This document shows, in pieces, positions 25,665 through 33,554 of a stretch of DNA of 64,000 nt. Below the pieces are notes generated by a model. The model saw only the letters and a program-made list of their open reading frames with translations, ran no database searches and had not been told where the DNA came from. Position numbers and translations under genes: made by a program. The stretch comes from Stenotrophomonas acidaminiphila (GTDB lineage Bacteria; Pseudomonadota; Gammaproteobacteria; Xanthomonadales; Xanthomonadaceae), in contig CP019797.1 in the NCBI GenBank assembly GCA_002951995.1, positions 3,596,865 to 3,660,864 of the forward strand, given 5' to 3'. The first letter of the stretch is position 1; every line of letters begins with the position of its first letter.

Positions 25665-26594
25665 ATGAGCCAACTGCCCGACCTGGAAGCCTGGGCCATC
25701 TTTGCCAGGGTCGCCGAGGCCGGCTCCTTCGCCCGTGCGGCCGAAGCGCTGGGGCTGTCGCAGGCCACCGTGTCCAAGGCCATCACCCGGCTCGAAGCAC
25801 GCATCGGCACCACCCTGTTCCACCGCACCTCGCGGCGCATGTCGCTGACCGACGCCGGCGCCGCGGCACTGGAGCGCGCCGCGCGCATCCTCGACGAGGG
25901 CGAGGCGGTGGAGGCCGAGGTCGCCGACCGTTCGGCGACGCTGCGCGGGATGGTGCGGGTGGCCGCGCCGATGTCCTTCGGCGTGGCGCAGCTGGCGCCG
26001 CTGCTGCCGGCGTTCATGCGCGCGCACCCGGACGTGGAGCTGGATATCCAGCTCAGCGACGCGCAGGTGGACCTGGTGGCCGAGCGCTTCGACCTGGCGC
26101 TGCGCATTTCCACCCTGGCCGACTCCAGTCTGCGCGCGCGCCGCCTGTGCCAGGTGCGGATCCTGCTGGTCGGCGCGCCGGGCTACTTCGCCGAACACGG
26201 CAGGCCGCAGCACCCGCGCGACCTCGCCGGCCACCGCGGCTTCCAGTACAGCTACACCCGCAGTGGCAACACCTGGCGCTTCCGCCACCGGCGCCACGGC
26301 GAATATGCGCAGACCGTGCCGCGCCAGTTGCAGGCCAACAACGCCGAAGTGTTCGCCGCGGCGCTGCGCGGCGGGCTGGGACTGGCCCTGCAACCGGAGT
26401 TCATGGTCTGGGACGACCTGCGCGCCGGCCGCCTGGAAACGGCGATGGACGACTGGCAGGTGGAGCCGATCGCGCTGCACATCGTCACCCCGCCCGGCCT
26501 GCGCCGCCCGGCGCGCGTACAGCGGCTGATCGACTACCTCGCCGCCGGGCTGGAACGCGCGCCGTGGGCGACGGGCGCGGGCGCAAGCCGCTGA
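25665..26594 (+). CDS. LysR family transcriptional regulator
   Basis: 309 residues from MSQLPDLEAWAIFARVAEAGSF. The N-terminal winged helix-turn-helix (FARAAEALGLSQATVSKAITRLEARIGTTLFHRTSRRMSLTDAG) is typical, and residues ~90-300 form the two-lobe effector domain (VRVAAPMSFGVAQLAPLLPAF...). The RRM and FHRTSRR variant places it in the large CrgA-like branch. It is divergent from the pirin gene, its probable target. An upstream in-frame ATG (25632) would add 11 residues within the presumed promoter. Confidence 0.94.
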   Translation: MSQLPDLEAWAIFARVAEAGSFARAAEALGLSQATVSKAITRLEARIGTTLFHRTSRRMSLTDAGAAALERAARILDEGEAVEAEVADRSATLRGMVRVAAPMSFGVAQLAPLLPAFMRAHPDVELDIQLSDAQVDLVAERFDLALRISTLADSSLRARRLCQVRILLVGAPGYFAEHGRPQHPRDLAGHRGFQYSYTRSGNTWRFRHRRHGEYAQTVPRQLQANNAEVFAAALRGGLGLALQPEFMVWDDLRAGRLETAMDDWQVEPIALHIVTPPGLRRPARVQRLIDYLAAGLERAPWATGAGASR

Positions 26595-26627
26595 CCTCGC
26601 GGCTGGACGAGGCCCACGGGGAAGGCG

Positions 26628-27213
26628 ATGACCCTGGCGATGCGCATGCTGCTGGCGGGGCTGCTGCTGGGGCTGGCCGCAACCGCCGGCGCGACCGCGC
26701 AGGTCCCGGACCGTATCTTCATTGAAGGCCGCGACGACGCGCTCGATACCAACCCGCTGGAAAGCCAGCTGCGCGATCGCCCCGATTTCCCGCCGGAGAA
26801 CGTCTCGCGCGGCACCGCCAACTGGCGCGGTTGCGTGGCGCACCGGCGATCGACGGCGACCGGCTGCTGCTGCGCAGGGTCGAGGTACGCCTGTACGACA
26901 GCGGCAACGAAAGCTCCAGCAGCTCGACTTGCTGGCCCGGCTGTTTCGTGAAGGCGCCCCGGCGGCCGCCAGCTGGTACAGCGGCGCGCTGATCGTCCCC
27001 GACGGGCGCCTGGTCGATTACGTGCACATGGGCCATGGCTCCATCTACGCGCATTACCGCGTCTACCGCATCGCCCAGGGACGGATGGTCGAGGCGCCGT
27101 CGATCGATCCCGAACCGTTCCGCGCCTGGCGCGAGTGGAAGTTCCAGGCGTTCAGGCAGACCGCGCAGTACCACCAGGCGGTGGAGCATATCCGCGGAAA
27201 GCTGAGGACATGA
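26628..27213 (+). pseudogene. Secreted hypothetical protein, broken by two frameshifts
   Basis: The frame opens after a good ribosome site (GGGGAAGG) at an ATG and gives a signal peptide (MRMLLAGLLLGLAATAGATA) then IFIEGRDDALDTNPLES and TANWRGCVA. The continuation is found in a second frame (IDGDRLLLRRVEVRLYDSGNE, about 26849-26911) and the rest in a third (KLQQLDLLARLFREGAPAA... to the stop at 27211-27213). Each switch needs one added base, one between about 26822 and 26848 and one at the AAA run 26910-26912; the total then becomes 195 codons. The NWRG...W.I.G.LLL pattern occurs in uncharacterised secreted proteins. Real decay or a sequencing error cannot be told apart here. Confidence 0.65.
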
Positions 27214-27313
27214 GTGCGGACGATATCGACGGCTTCGTGCGTGGCTTTCATGCCGGGTAGTGCATGGGGCGGTAGGAGCCAGCAGGCTGAAGACCCTCTG
27301 GACTCGCCGCGGA

Positions 27314-27606
27314 TCAGCGTACGTACCCGGCCTCGCGCTGCGCCCTGATGACAGGGACGAACACGGTGTCGATACCGGCAACATACCGGTACAACGCCAT
27401 GTATCCGGCTGCGCCCCTGCCGATCACCAGCTCACGCATGTCCTCGCCACAGTGGCGGCCGATCAGGGGGCTGCTTTCCAGCACGTTGAAGGCGTCGATG
27501 ATGCCGCCAAGCCGTGCCGTGCGTTGTCCGGCATCGTATGGCTCGAGATGCAGGAGGATGCGCTCGAAATCTCCCCGACCTCGGGCGCAAGTTCGATCCG
27601 CGTCAC
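27314..27606 (-). pseudogene. RelE/ParE-family toxin, frameshifted as sequenced
   Basis: The gene starts at a GTG that overlaps the antitoxin stop (27606-27603) and gives VTRIELAPEVG. The frame is then lost; the typical body DFERILLHLEPYDAGQRTARL...NVLESSPLIGR...RELVIGRGAAGYMALYRYVAGIDTVFVPVIRAQREAGYVR continues in the next frame. One extra base at the run CCCC (27573-27576) restores a 97-residue ParE/RelE-type protein. These toxins block gyrase or cut ribosome-bound mRNA. As written, the longer frame lacks the first beta strand and a proper start, so no toxin would be made. Confidence 0.78.
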
Positions 27607-27893
27607 CGCTGTTCCGCCAGCTTGCGGGCGGCGGGGTGCCGGGCGGTCTGGCCCACCACCCGACGTTCCAGATAGCTGCGCATCTCGTTCCAGGGGAAGG
27701 TTTTTCCCGATGCGGCGATGCCGGCATGGCGTCGTTCCGCCTCGGCTTCGAAGTCGGCGCGGCGTTGGGCCAGCGCCGCTTTCTCGGCGATCGCTTCCAG
27801 GATGAATCCATGCGGCGTCATGCCGGTTTCCTTCGCCATCTCGGCGACGCGGGCCTTCAACTCGTCCGGAAGGCGGATGGTGGGGGTGCCCAT
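27603..27893 (-). CDS. Ribbon-helix-helix antitoxin (CopG/ParD-like)
   Basis: 96 residues from MGTPTIRLPDELKARVAEMAKETGMTPHGFILEAIAEK. The opening TIRLPDELKARVAEMA is a classic ribbon-helix-helix DNA-binding domain, and the basic, helical C-terminus (FPWNEMRSYLERRVVGQTARHPAARKLAEQR) would wrap the toxin. The stop overlaps the toxin GTG, as in most type II modules. A perfect dyad 34 bases upstream is its probable autorepression site. It is intact although the toxin is frameshifted. Confidence 0.88.
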   Translation of the reverse strand: MGTPTIRLPDELKARVAEMAKETGMTPHGFILEAIAEKAALAQRRADFEAEAERRHAGIAASGKTFPWNEMRSYLERRVVGQTARHPAARKLAEQR

Positions 27894-27926
27894 GAGCTGC
27901 CCCGTGGGATCACTGATTCCGGACCG

Positions 27927-27948
27927 AAGTAGCACACATGTGCTACTT
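27927..27948. promoter_or_regulatory. Palindromic operator of the toxin-antitoxin pair
   Basis: AAGTAGCAC (27927-27935) and GTGCTACTT (27940-27948) are perfect inverted 9-mers around ACAT, 34 bases upstream of the antitoxin start. Ribbon-helix-helix antitoxins bind such palindromes to control their own operon. The patch is also more AT-rich than its surroundings. Confidence 0.7.
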
Positions 27949-27993
27949 GTCGGCACGAGTACTGATCGCCGGTCATGCAGGGCACAGCGGGCA

Positions 27994-29931
27994 CTATCCC
28001 TGCGCCTGGCCCAGCCGCTGCGCCAGGCCCGACCAGCGGCTGGCGTGGCGCGACAGCGCGGCTTCGATCACCGCCGCGTCGCCCGCCAGGTGCAGGGCGT
28101 GGCGGGCGCGGGTGATGCCGGTGTAGAGCAGTTCGCGGCTGAGCACGCGGTTGTCGCGGTGCGGCAGCTGCAGCCAGACCTCGTCGAACTCCGAACCCTG
28201 CGCCTTGTGCACGGTCATGGCAAAGGCACTTTCGTGCGCCGGCAATGCCGCCGGGTGGAACGGCCGCGGCGCGTCGGGATCGTCGCCGGCGAACCAGGCG
28301 GTGGTACCGCGGCCGGTGCCGTCCCGCAGGCAGATGCCGACATCGCCGTTGAACAGGCGGTGGCGATAGCTGTTCTCGGTGACCAGCAGCAGGCGCCCGT
28401 GGAAGTGGGCAGGTGCGCCGCCGCGCGGGGTCGTGCCGCCGAGCAGCTCTTCGATGCGCGCGTTGAGCCCGCGCGCGCCCTGCGGGCCTTCGCGCACGGC
28501 GGTGAGCAGGCGCAGGCGCCCGGCCAGGGCCAGCGCCTGTGCCGGCGTCTGCGCGGCGGCCAGTGCTTCCCAGTAGCGCTGCAGTGGTTCACGCCAGGCC
28601 TGCAGCGGATCGTCCTCGTTCTCGTGGAAGTGCACGCCGGGCAGCTGCGCGTCGCGCAGCAGCGACAGCGCGCGGGCGGCGTCGCCGCCGCGCATCGCCG
28701 CGGCCAGCGGTGCCAGCTGCAGCGCCTCGCTCTGCCGGTAGCCGCGCTGCAACTGCACGCGGGTGCCGGCGAAACCGGTCGCCGGCGGCGCGATGGATGC
28801 CGCCGGCAGCGCGCCCAGCAGGCCCTGCAACGCCTGCGCGTCGTCGGGCGCAATGCGCGTGCCGTCGCCGGCGGCGCGCAGGATGGCGCCGAGCACGTCG
28901 CCGGCTTCCACCGAGGGCAGCTGGTCCGGGTCGCCCAGCAGCACCAGCCGGGTGCCGTCGGCCACCGCCTCGACCAGCTTGGCCATCAGCGGCAGATCGA
29001 TCATCGAGGCCTCGTCCACCACGATCGTGTCGTACGCCAGTGGGTTGTCGGCGTGGTGGCGGAAGCGCGGCGAATCCGGAATCACGCCCAGCAGGCGGTG
29101 CAGGGTGGTGCCGGTGGTCGGCAGCTGCGCGCACAGCGCCGCGTCCACGCCCAGCCGCGGCAGCTGCTGCACGGCGTTGCGCAGGCTTTCGGCCATGCGC
29201 TCGGCAGCGCGGCCGGTGGGCGCGGCCAGCGCCACCCGCGGCGGCGCGCGGCCGGCAGCTTGGGCCTGCGCGGCCAGCAGCACCAGCAGGCGCGCGATGG
29301 TGGTGGTCTTGCCGGTACCCGGCCCGCCGGTGACCAGCAGCAGCGCGTGGCGCAGGGCCAGCGCCGCGGCGCGGGCCTGCTGGTCGACGGCGGGGGAAGC
29401 GTCGGTGGATGCGGCGGCCGCAGCGGCGGGCACCTGGGCGAACAGGTCACCCTGCCGGGCCGCCGGGCCCGGCGCGGCGGCCGCGTTGCCGGGAAACAGC
29501 CGCGCGAACAGCGGCGCCAGCGCCGCCGGATCGGCGGCCTGCAGCGGGGCCTGGCCGATGCGCTGCAGGCCCAGCGCCAGCCGCCGCTCGTACTCGCGGT
29601 AGCGCCGCAGGTACAACAGGCCGTGTTCCCAGGCCAGCGGCGCCTGCGTGGCCTCGTCGGCATCGTCGTCGGGCCGCGCCACCCAGGGCGATGCCTGCAG
29701 CTGCGCGATCCAGCCCTGCGCGTCGGGCCAGGGCAGCGCGGCCTCGACCAGCCGCGCCGGCCGCGCCGGGTCGAACCCGGCGTGGCCGTGGGCGACGGCC
29801 AGCGAGGCCAGCGCGGCGGCGGCCAGTACCGCGTCGGGGGTATCGGGATCGAGCCGGCGCAGGCTTTGCGCCAACGCGTGGTCGAGCGCACGCAGCGCCC
29901 CGGCCTTGTTGAGTGCGGCCAGCAGGCTCAT
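27994..29931 (-). CDS. recD: Exodeoxyribonuclease V subunit alpha
   Basis: 645-residue 5'-3' helicase of the RecBCD recombination and DNA-end processing complex. Walker A GGPGTGKT at residues 202-209 (Lys208), Walker B IVVDEASMIDLPLM, motif III LLGDPDQLPSVEAGDVL, and C-terminal motifs AMTVHKAQGSEFDEV and LLYTGITRARHAL are all present. The N-terminal domain is shorter and more variable, as usual. Last gene of recC-recB-recD; its start overlaps the recB stop (ATGA at 29931-29928). Confidence 0.97.
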   Translation of the reverse strand: MSLLAALNKAGALRALDHALAQSLRRLDPDTPDAVLAAAALASLAVAHGHAGFDPARPARLVEAALPWPDAQGWIAQLQASPWVARPDDDADEATQAPLAWEHGLLYLRRYREYERRLALGLQRIGQAPLQAADPAALAPLFARLFPGNAAAAPGPAARQGDLFAQVPAAAAAASTDASPAVDQQARAAALALRHALLLVTGGPGTGKTTTIARLLVLLAAQAQAAGRAPPRVALAAPTGRAAERMAESLRNAVQQLPRLGVDAALCAQLPTTGTTLHRLLGVIPDSPRFRHHADNPLAYDTIVVDEASMIDLPLMAKLVEAVADGTRLVLLGDPDQLPSVEAGDVLGAILRAAGDGTRIAPDDAQALQGLLGALPAASIAPPATGFAGTRVQLQRGYRQSEALQLAPLAAAMRGGDAARALSLLRDAQLPGVHFHENEDDPLQAWREPLQRYWEALAAAQTPAQALALAGRLRLLTAVREGPQGARGLNARIEELLGGTTPRGGAPAHFHGRLLLVTENSYRHRLFNGDVGICLRDGTGRGTTAWFAGDDPDAPRPFHPAALPAHESAFAMTVHKAQGSEFDEVWLQLPHRDNRVLSRELLYTGITRARHALHLAGDAAVIEAALSRHASRWSGLAQRLGQAQG

Positions 29932-32900
29932 GGCTGGCCTCCCAGCCGCGCCAGCAGCGCGGCGTGGGCGTCGTCACCGCCGGCGAACAGCGCGTCCACC
30001 GCGTGCACCAGTTCCGGCGCGAAGGCATGCGCGTACACCCCCGGCGAAGGCGTGCGGGTCGCATCCAGGCCACGGCAGAACAGGTAGCGGATGCCGCCGA
30101 AATCACGCGCGTAGTCATAGCCGTCGCCCAACCGGAAGCGCAGCCAGCGGTGCAGCGCCACGGTGTAGATCAGCGCCTGCAGGTCGTACTCGCTGTGGCG
30201 CATGGCCGCCTCCAGCTGCGCCGGGGCGTAGCCGGGCAGGCGGTTGGACTTGTAGTCGAGCACGTACCAGCGACCGTCGCGCAGGTAGGTCAGGTCGATC
30301 TTGCCGGTCATCAGTCCTTCCAGGCGGCCACGCGCACCGAAGCCGTGGCGGCCGCGCACCACGCCATGCGCATGCAGCACGCGCAGCAGCGCCGGCACCG
30401 CGGTGGGCTGCATGGCGAAGTGGAACTCGATCTCGGCACGGCGCTCGCCCGCGGCCAGCGCATGCAGCGCGCCGCCTTCGGGCAGGTCCACGGTCAGGGT
30501 CTGCCCGACCAGCATGGTGAGCAGGGCCACGCCGTCGTCGATGTCGGGCCCGGCATAGCCTTCGGCGCGCAGTGCCGCGGCGATTACTCCGGCCTGTCCC
30601 GCAGGCGCCGCGTCGCCGGGCCGCCAGCCTCGCCAGGCGCCGAAGTCGGTGTTCTCCAGCGCGGCATGCAGCACGTTGCCGAAGCGGCTGCCGGCGAAGC
30701 GCGGATCGAAGGCCTCCTGCACCGTGACGGGATCCTGCCCGGCATCGTCTTCGCCCTGCGCCGGTTCGTCGGCGGCGCCGCCGCTGTCCTGCGTGGCGGC
30801 GGCCGACGTGTCGTGGCCGGCCTCGGCGTGGGCGAGCTGGGTGAAGCTATAGACCCACCAGTCCAGCGACAGCGCGCGGCGCACCCCACGCACCGGCGGT
30901 ACTGCCGGCTCGTGCGCGGGCGGCAGCCGCGCGGGCAGCGCATCCACGCTGCCCGCGACGATCTGGATGTCGGCGTGCGCGGCCAGCCGCTGCATGTCAT
31001 CCAGCAGCGGCCCCAGCCGCGAACCGGGCAGCCCGGCCAGCGCGCCGCCGGCGATCCACAGCGCGTGCTCGGCGCGGGTGAGGCCGACGTACAGCAGGCG
31101 CGCGGCTTCGGCCGCCTCCTCGGCGGCGGCCTGCTGGCCGACCGCCTTCCACTCTGCCGCGTCCTTGTCGATCTTCCAGTGCAGTACGCGGCGCTCACCA
31201 TCGTGCACGATGCGGTGGCCGTCGGTGGCCGGCGCGCCGCCGTCGATGCCGACGAACGGCAGGTACACCAGCGGGTACTCCAGGCCCTTGCTCTTGTGCA
31301 GGGTGATGACCTGCACCCGGTGCGCGTCCGATTCCAGGCGCAGCAGCTGGGTCTCGTCGCCGTCGTCGGCATGGGCGATGCGCGCCTGCAGCCAGTCGAG
31401 CAGGCCATGCAGGCCGATGCTGCGGGTGCCGGCTTCCTGCAGCAGTTCGCCCAGCTGCAGGTAGTTGGTCAGGCGGCGTTCGCCGTCGACCAGCGCCAGC
31501 AGGCGCTCGGCCTGTTCGGCGCACAGGTCCGACAGCATCGCCAGCACGCCGCCGCGCTGCCAGCGCTCGCGCCATTGCAGCAGGCGTTCCTGGTGCCGGC
31601 GCTGGCGGTCGCCCTCGTGCTCCATCGTGGCGATGGCCGCGGCGCTTTCGCCCAGCAGCACGGTGGCCAGCGCGGCGCGCAGGCGGCCTTCGTCGGCCGG
31701 TTGCAGCAGCGCCAGCAGCAACAGGCGCAGCTCGTGCGCCTCGGCGGTCGCGAACAGGCTGTGTTTGCCGGCGGCCACCGCGGGAATGGCGGCAGCGGCC
31801 AGCGCCTGCTGGATGCGCGTGGCCTCGCGGTGCGAGCGCACCAGCACGGCGATGTCGCCGGGGCGCACCGGGCGGCCATCGACCAGCGCCCTGCCCTGGC
31901 GCGCCGCGGACAGCACGCGGTGGATGTCGGCCACGCAGGCCACGGTGGCGGCGTGGCGCGAGTCATCGGCCTTGAGCGGCTTGCCATCGGCGTCGGCGTC
32001 GAGCAGGTGCAGGGTCAGCGCCGGCGCGGGGACGCCGTCGAGCAGGTAGTCGGCATCGCTGCGCTTGGAGCCGGGCTCGACCGGCTCGAAGCGGATGCGC
32101 GGGTCGAGGAAAGCCTGTTCGCCGGCGTTGGCGTACAGCGCGTCGATCGCGCGCAGCAGCCCGGGGCGCGAACGGAAGTTGTGCGCCAGCCGCGGCGCCT
32201 CGGCGGCGCGCTCGCGGGCCTGCAGGTAGGTGTGCACGTCGCCGCCACGGAAGCCGTAGATGGCCTGCTTGGGGTCGCCGATCAGGAACAGCGCGGCGGC
32301 GGCGGGCGGTTCGGCGAACACCCGGCGGAAGATGTCCCACTGGCGCGGGTCGGTGTCCTGGAATTCGTCGACCAGGGCAAAGCAGTACTGCGCGCGCAGG
32401 CGTTCGGCCAGCACCATGCCGGCTTCGCCGTCCAGCGCCGCATGCACGCCGTCGATCAGGTCGTCGTAGGTCTGCACCCGGTACTGCTGCTTGTGCCGCG
32501 CCAGGCGCTGGCGGGCGTCGTCGCGCAGTGCATGCAGCAGGACGATGGACTGCTGCCGGCGCCATTCGGCGAAGCGCGCCTGCGCCTGCACGTAGTCGGC
32601 GATCAATGGCTGCAGCGGCGACACCGGGGTGCTGCCGGCCTTGGCCTTCACGGTGCGGGCGGTCAGCGCGTCGAGGGTGAGCCGCTGCAGCCGCTCGTCC
32701 AGCGCGGCGGCCGGATCGGGATGGCGCGCCCAGTGCAGCACCTGCCGGAACAGCGGTTCGATCCATTCGGCCTTGTAGCTGCTCCTGTTGAGCACACCGC
32801 CCTCCAGCGCGGCGCGCAGCTGCTGCAGGTAGGCGTCGCCATGCGCGGCCAGCCCGCCGGCAAGGCGCAGCGCGGCGGCGTCGCGCAGCGGGCCGGCATC

Positions 32901-33554
32901 GTCCAGCGGCGCTGGCGGCAGCGCCGGCAGCAGCGGCAGGTCGGCGACCAGCACCGGCAGGTCGGCCGCCAGGGCGTCGGGGCCCTTCCACAGCGCGGTC
33001 AGGGCCGCCAGCGCATCGCCGCGGGCGGCATGCTGCCGCCACAGGTCGGCCGCGAGCCCGGCGTGGAGCGCGCGGGTATTGGTCAGCAGTTCCGGCGCGG
33101 CGAAGCTGTGGCCGCTCTCCAGCGCGTGTTCGGCCAGTACCCGGGCGCAGAAGCCATGGATGGTGAAGATCGCCGCCAGGTCGGTTTCCTCGGCGGCGAT
33201 GCGCAGGCGCCGCGCCAGCTGCGCGGCACTTTCGGTGCCCAGCTGCAGGTAACGCCGCAGGATGGCGCCGGTCAGCGCGGCCTCATGGCCCACGTCCGCC
33301 GCTGGCGCGGCCTCGGCCAGCCGCGCCGCCAGGTCCAGGCGCTCGCGGATACGCCGGCGCAGTTCCTGGGTCGCCGCTTCGGTGAAGGTGACGGCCAGGA
33401 TCTGGCCCATGCGCAGGTGCCGTTCCACCACCAGGCGGGTGAACAGGGTGGCCAGGGTGAAGGTCTTGCCGGTACCGGCGCTGGCCTCGATCAGGCGCAG
33501 GCCGTCCAGCGGCAGCTCCAGGTACGGGTCGTTCGCAGGTGCTGCGGTGCTCAT
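29928..33554 (-). CDS. recB: Exodeoxyribonuclease V subunit beta
   Basis: 1208 residues. SF1A helicase motifs include EASAGTGKTFTLATLFTRLVVE (Walker A, Lys30), VTFTEAATQELRRRI, ALVDEFQDTDPRQWDIFR, LIGDPKQAIYGFRGGDV, VQVITLHKSKGLEYPLVYLP and LLYVGLTRAEHAL. The C-terminal PD-(D/E)xK nuclease domain that cuts DNA and loads RecA is present: GLMTGKIDLTYLRDGRWYVLDYKSNRL. Overlaps recD at its 3' end and recC at its 5' end by ATGA junctions, so the three are translationally coupled. Confidence 0.97.
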   Translation of the reverse strand: MSTAAPANDPYLELPLDGLRLIEASAGTGKTFTLATLFTRLVVERHLRMGQILAVTFTEAATQELRRRIRERLDLAARLAEAAPAADVGHEAALTGAILRRYLQLGTESAAQLARRLRIAAEETDLAAIFTIHGFCARVLAEHALESGHSFAAPELLTNTRALHAGLAADLWRQHAARGDALAALTALWKGPDALAADLPVLVADLPLLPALPPAPLDDAGPLRDAAALRLAGGLAAHGDAYLQQLRAALEGGVLNRSSYKAEWIEPLFRQVLHWARHPDPAAALDERLQRLTLDALTARTVKAKAGSTPVSPLQPLIADYVQAQARFAEWRRQQSIVLLHALRDDARQRLARHKQQYRVQTYDDLIDGVHAALDGEAGMVLAERLRAQYCFALVDEFQDTDPRQWDIFRRVFAEPPAAAALFLIGDPKQAIYGFRGGDVHTYLQARERAAEAPRLAHNFRSRPGLLRAIDALYANAGEQAFLDPRIRFEPVEPGSKRSDADYLLDGVPAPALTLHLLDADADGKPLKADDSRHAATVACVADIHRVLSAARQGRALVDGRPVRPGDIAVLVRSHREATRIQQALAAAAIPAVAAGKHSLFATAEAHELRLLLLALLQPADEGRLRAALATVLLGESAAAIATMEHEGDRQRRHQERLLQWRERWQRGGVLAMLSDLCAEQAERLLALVDGERRLTNYLQLGELLQEAGTRSIGLHGLLDWLQARIAHADDGDETQLLRLESDAHRVQVITLHKSKGLEYPLVYLPFVGIDGGAPATDGHRIVHDGERRVLHWKIDKDAAEWKAVGQQAAAEEAAEAARLLYVGLTRAEHALWIAGGALAGLPGSRLGPLLDDMQRLAAHADIQIVAGSVDALPARLPPAHEPAVPPVRGVRRALSLDWWVYSFTQLAHAEAGHDTSAAATQDSGGAADEPAQGEDDAGQDPVTVQEAFDPRFAGSRFGNVLHAALENTDFGAWRGWRPGDAAPAGQAGVIAAALRAEGYAGPDIDDGVALLTMLVGQTLTVDLPEGGALHALAAGERRAEIEFHFAMQPTAVPALLRVLHAHGVVRGRHGFGARGRLEGLMTGKIDLTYLRDGRWYVLDYKSNRLPGYAPAQLEAAMRHSEYDLQALIYTVALHRWLRFRLGDGYDYARDFGGIRYLFCRGLDATRTPSPGVYAHAFAPELVHAVDALFAGGDDAHAALLARLGGQP

